Source: Anaerolineales bacterium
GTDB lineage: Bacteria > Chloroflexota > Anaerolineae > Anaerolineales > UBA4823
NCBI GenBank assembly: GCA_016932955.1
Contig: JAFGBV010000012.1
Location: 1-7,467 of the forward strand
Direction: 5' to 3'
DNA: 7,467 nt
Part shown: positions 6,766 through 7,467 of the stretch, one piece after another
Numbering within the stretch: position 1 is the stretch's first letter
Layout: each line of letters opens with the position of its first letter
Translations under genes and position numbers: made by a program
Notes under the pieces: generated by a model
What the model was told of the DNA's origin: nothing
Seen by the model: only the letters and a program-made list of their open reading frames with translations
Database searches by the model: none

Positions 6766-6797
6766 TTAGTGTCTTGAGCTGCTGCGATGACTTGGGT

Positions 6798-6837
6798 AAA
6801 AGCCCTAAAGGTTAATCGCCGCCAGGCAGGTGCTTTT
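6798..6837. terminator. Possible bidirectional terminator between convergent genes
   Basis: AAAAGC (6798-6803) and GCTTTT (6832-6837) are complementary, with a further CCT/AGG pairing (6804-6806 with 6828-6830) across a one-base bulge. Each strand thus ends its stem in TTTT, as expected where a + strand operon and a minus-strand gene converge. The enclosed loop is large (about 21 bases) and the stem modest, so this is a tentative call; location supports it more than stability. Confidence 0.35.
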
Positions 6838-6843
6838 CTCAAT

Positions 6844-7467
6844 TTAACTGCCTACCACACTCAATCGATGGTAATAATGGTCGAGCCAGAGGTTGGACCA
6901 GCTCCAAAGAGTGGTATCGCGAACGATACGCGTGACCTCTTCACGGCTAATCTTGACTCCGCTTAGCAGCACCTGGACGTTGTGGCGGCTGACGGCGAGG
7001 GTGCGGACGGCAAACATGAGCGGATAGACGCAGAACAGGCGGATGCTGTACTGCCAGGGCGGCAGCGCCTTGATATATTTCATTGCCTTGGTGAGATGGC
7101 GCTCGGCCTTGTTCGCCAGCTTCTCTAGCACTTGCATGGCTTCGGGGAGGTGCTCGGGGCGGAAAAGGTCCTCGCGGCATATATTGGAGGCGGCGCAATA
7201 GGTGCTCGGGACGAAGATCCAGCCGCGTTCGTAATCTTCGCGCAGACCGCGAATAATGTTCACGGTTTGCAAAGCCAGGCCGAATTCACGGCCGAGGGGC
7301 ATAAATACCTGTTGGTGATCGCGGATGTAGCGCGATTTCCAGGAGAAGAGATGGGTCAGCAAGTAGCCAACCCTCCCGGCGACCTCGTGCATGTAGTCGT
7401 CCATGTCATTCTCATCCTCTACCCATGGACCGCGTGCTACCCAGCGGGCCATGCCGACGGTGGTGTC
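6844..7467 (-). CDS. Squalene/phytoene synthase family protein, N-terminus missing
   Basis: The visible 207 residues are the C-terminal two thirds of a head-to-head prenyl synthase, the family that joins two prenyl diphosphates to squalene, phytoene or related products. Reading starts at the window edge in D-T-T-V-G-M-A, a family segment, so the ATG at 7450-7452 is internal and about 100-130 residues, including the first Asp-rich motif, lie outside. Seen motifs are D-Y-M-H-E-V-A-G-R-V-G, equivalent to the family's Y-x-x-x-V-A-G-x-V-G, and Q-T-V-N-I-I-R-G-L-R-E-D-Y-E-R-G-W (codons at 7219-7269), the second Asp-rich helix. In most relatives the latter reads N-I-x-R-D-x-x-E-D; here the first Asp is Gly (codon 7246-7248) while E-D is kept. 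The gene is convergent to the AFOR operon and probably unrelated to it. Product could be a squalene or carotenoid precursor, or another terpenoid; stop is TAA at 6844-6846. Confidence 0.87.
   Translation of the reverse strand, partial: DTTVGMARWVARGPWVEDENDMDDYMHEVAGRVGYLLTHLFSWKSRYIRDHQQVFMPLGREFGLALQTVNIIRGLREDYERGWIFVPSTYCAASNICREDLFRPEHLPEAMQVLEKLANKAERHLTKAMKYIKALPPWQYSIRLFCVYPLMFAVRTLAVSRHNVQVLLSGVKISREEVTRIVRDTTLWSWSNLWLDHYYHRLSVVGS

Noticed and set aside
1..7467. CRISPR arrays, tRNA or rRNA genes, insertion-sequence ends or transposases
   Set aside because: No regularly spaced direct repeats, RNA-gene motifs or transposase-like proteins were seen, and the gaps between genes are too short to hold most of these.

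Overview
The window looks like part of an anaerobic bacterial (possibly archaeal) genome. The reason is two tungsten/molybdenum-pterin aldehyde:ferredoxin oxidoreductases (AFOR family) lying close together, plus a small MoaD/ThiS-type sulfur carrier. Sequence flavour (SSS symporter, class III aminotransferase, AFOR paralogues and a squalene/phytoene synthase relative, with G-rich coding strands) would suit an uncultured Chloroflexota/Anaerolineae-type organism. That assignment is an impression from protein character, not a search result.

Layout. Five convincing genes read on the + strand: a sodium:solute symporter whose N-terminus is outside the window (1-1260); AFOR 1 (1432-3348); a GABA-aminotransferase-like class III aminotransferase (3435-4709); AFOR 2 (4813-6513); and a MoaD-like carrier (6520-6765) starting six bases after AFOR 2. 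A convergent minus-strand gene for a squalene/phytoene synthase family protein (6844-7467, N-terminus outside the window) closes the region. A possible bidirectional terminator lies in the 78-base convergent gap. The two AFORs and the aminotransferase each have a clear AAGGAG-type ribosome binding site, which fixes their starts; for the aminotransferase and AFOR 2 this overrides longer open frames. No gap exceeds 300 bases; the longest (1261-1431) holds a striking inverted repeat and a possible small membrane-protein ORF.

How the genes may work together (inference). The symporter would bring in an amino compound, perhaps an omega-amino acid. The PLP aminotransferase would convert it to an aldehyde or oxo acid. 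The AFORs would oxidise the aldehyde to a carboxylate and reduce ferredoxin. The MoaD-like protein could supply sulfur for the pterin cofactor of the oxidoreductases. The two AFORs are clearly different paralogues with different iron-sulfur cysteine spacing, so they may have different substrates. Three consecutive intergenic gaps each carry a stable-looking hairpin without a T-tract, suggesting RNA processing or differential expression within one transcript. The terpenoid gene appears unrelated.
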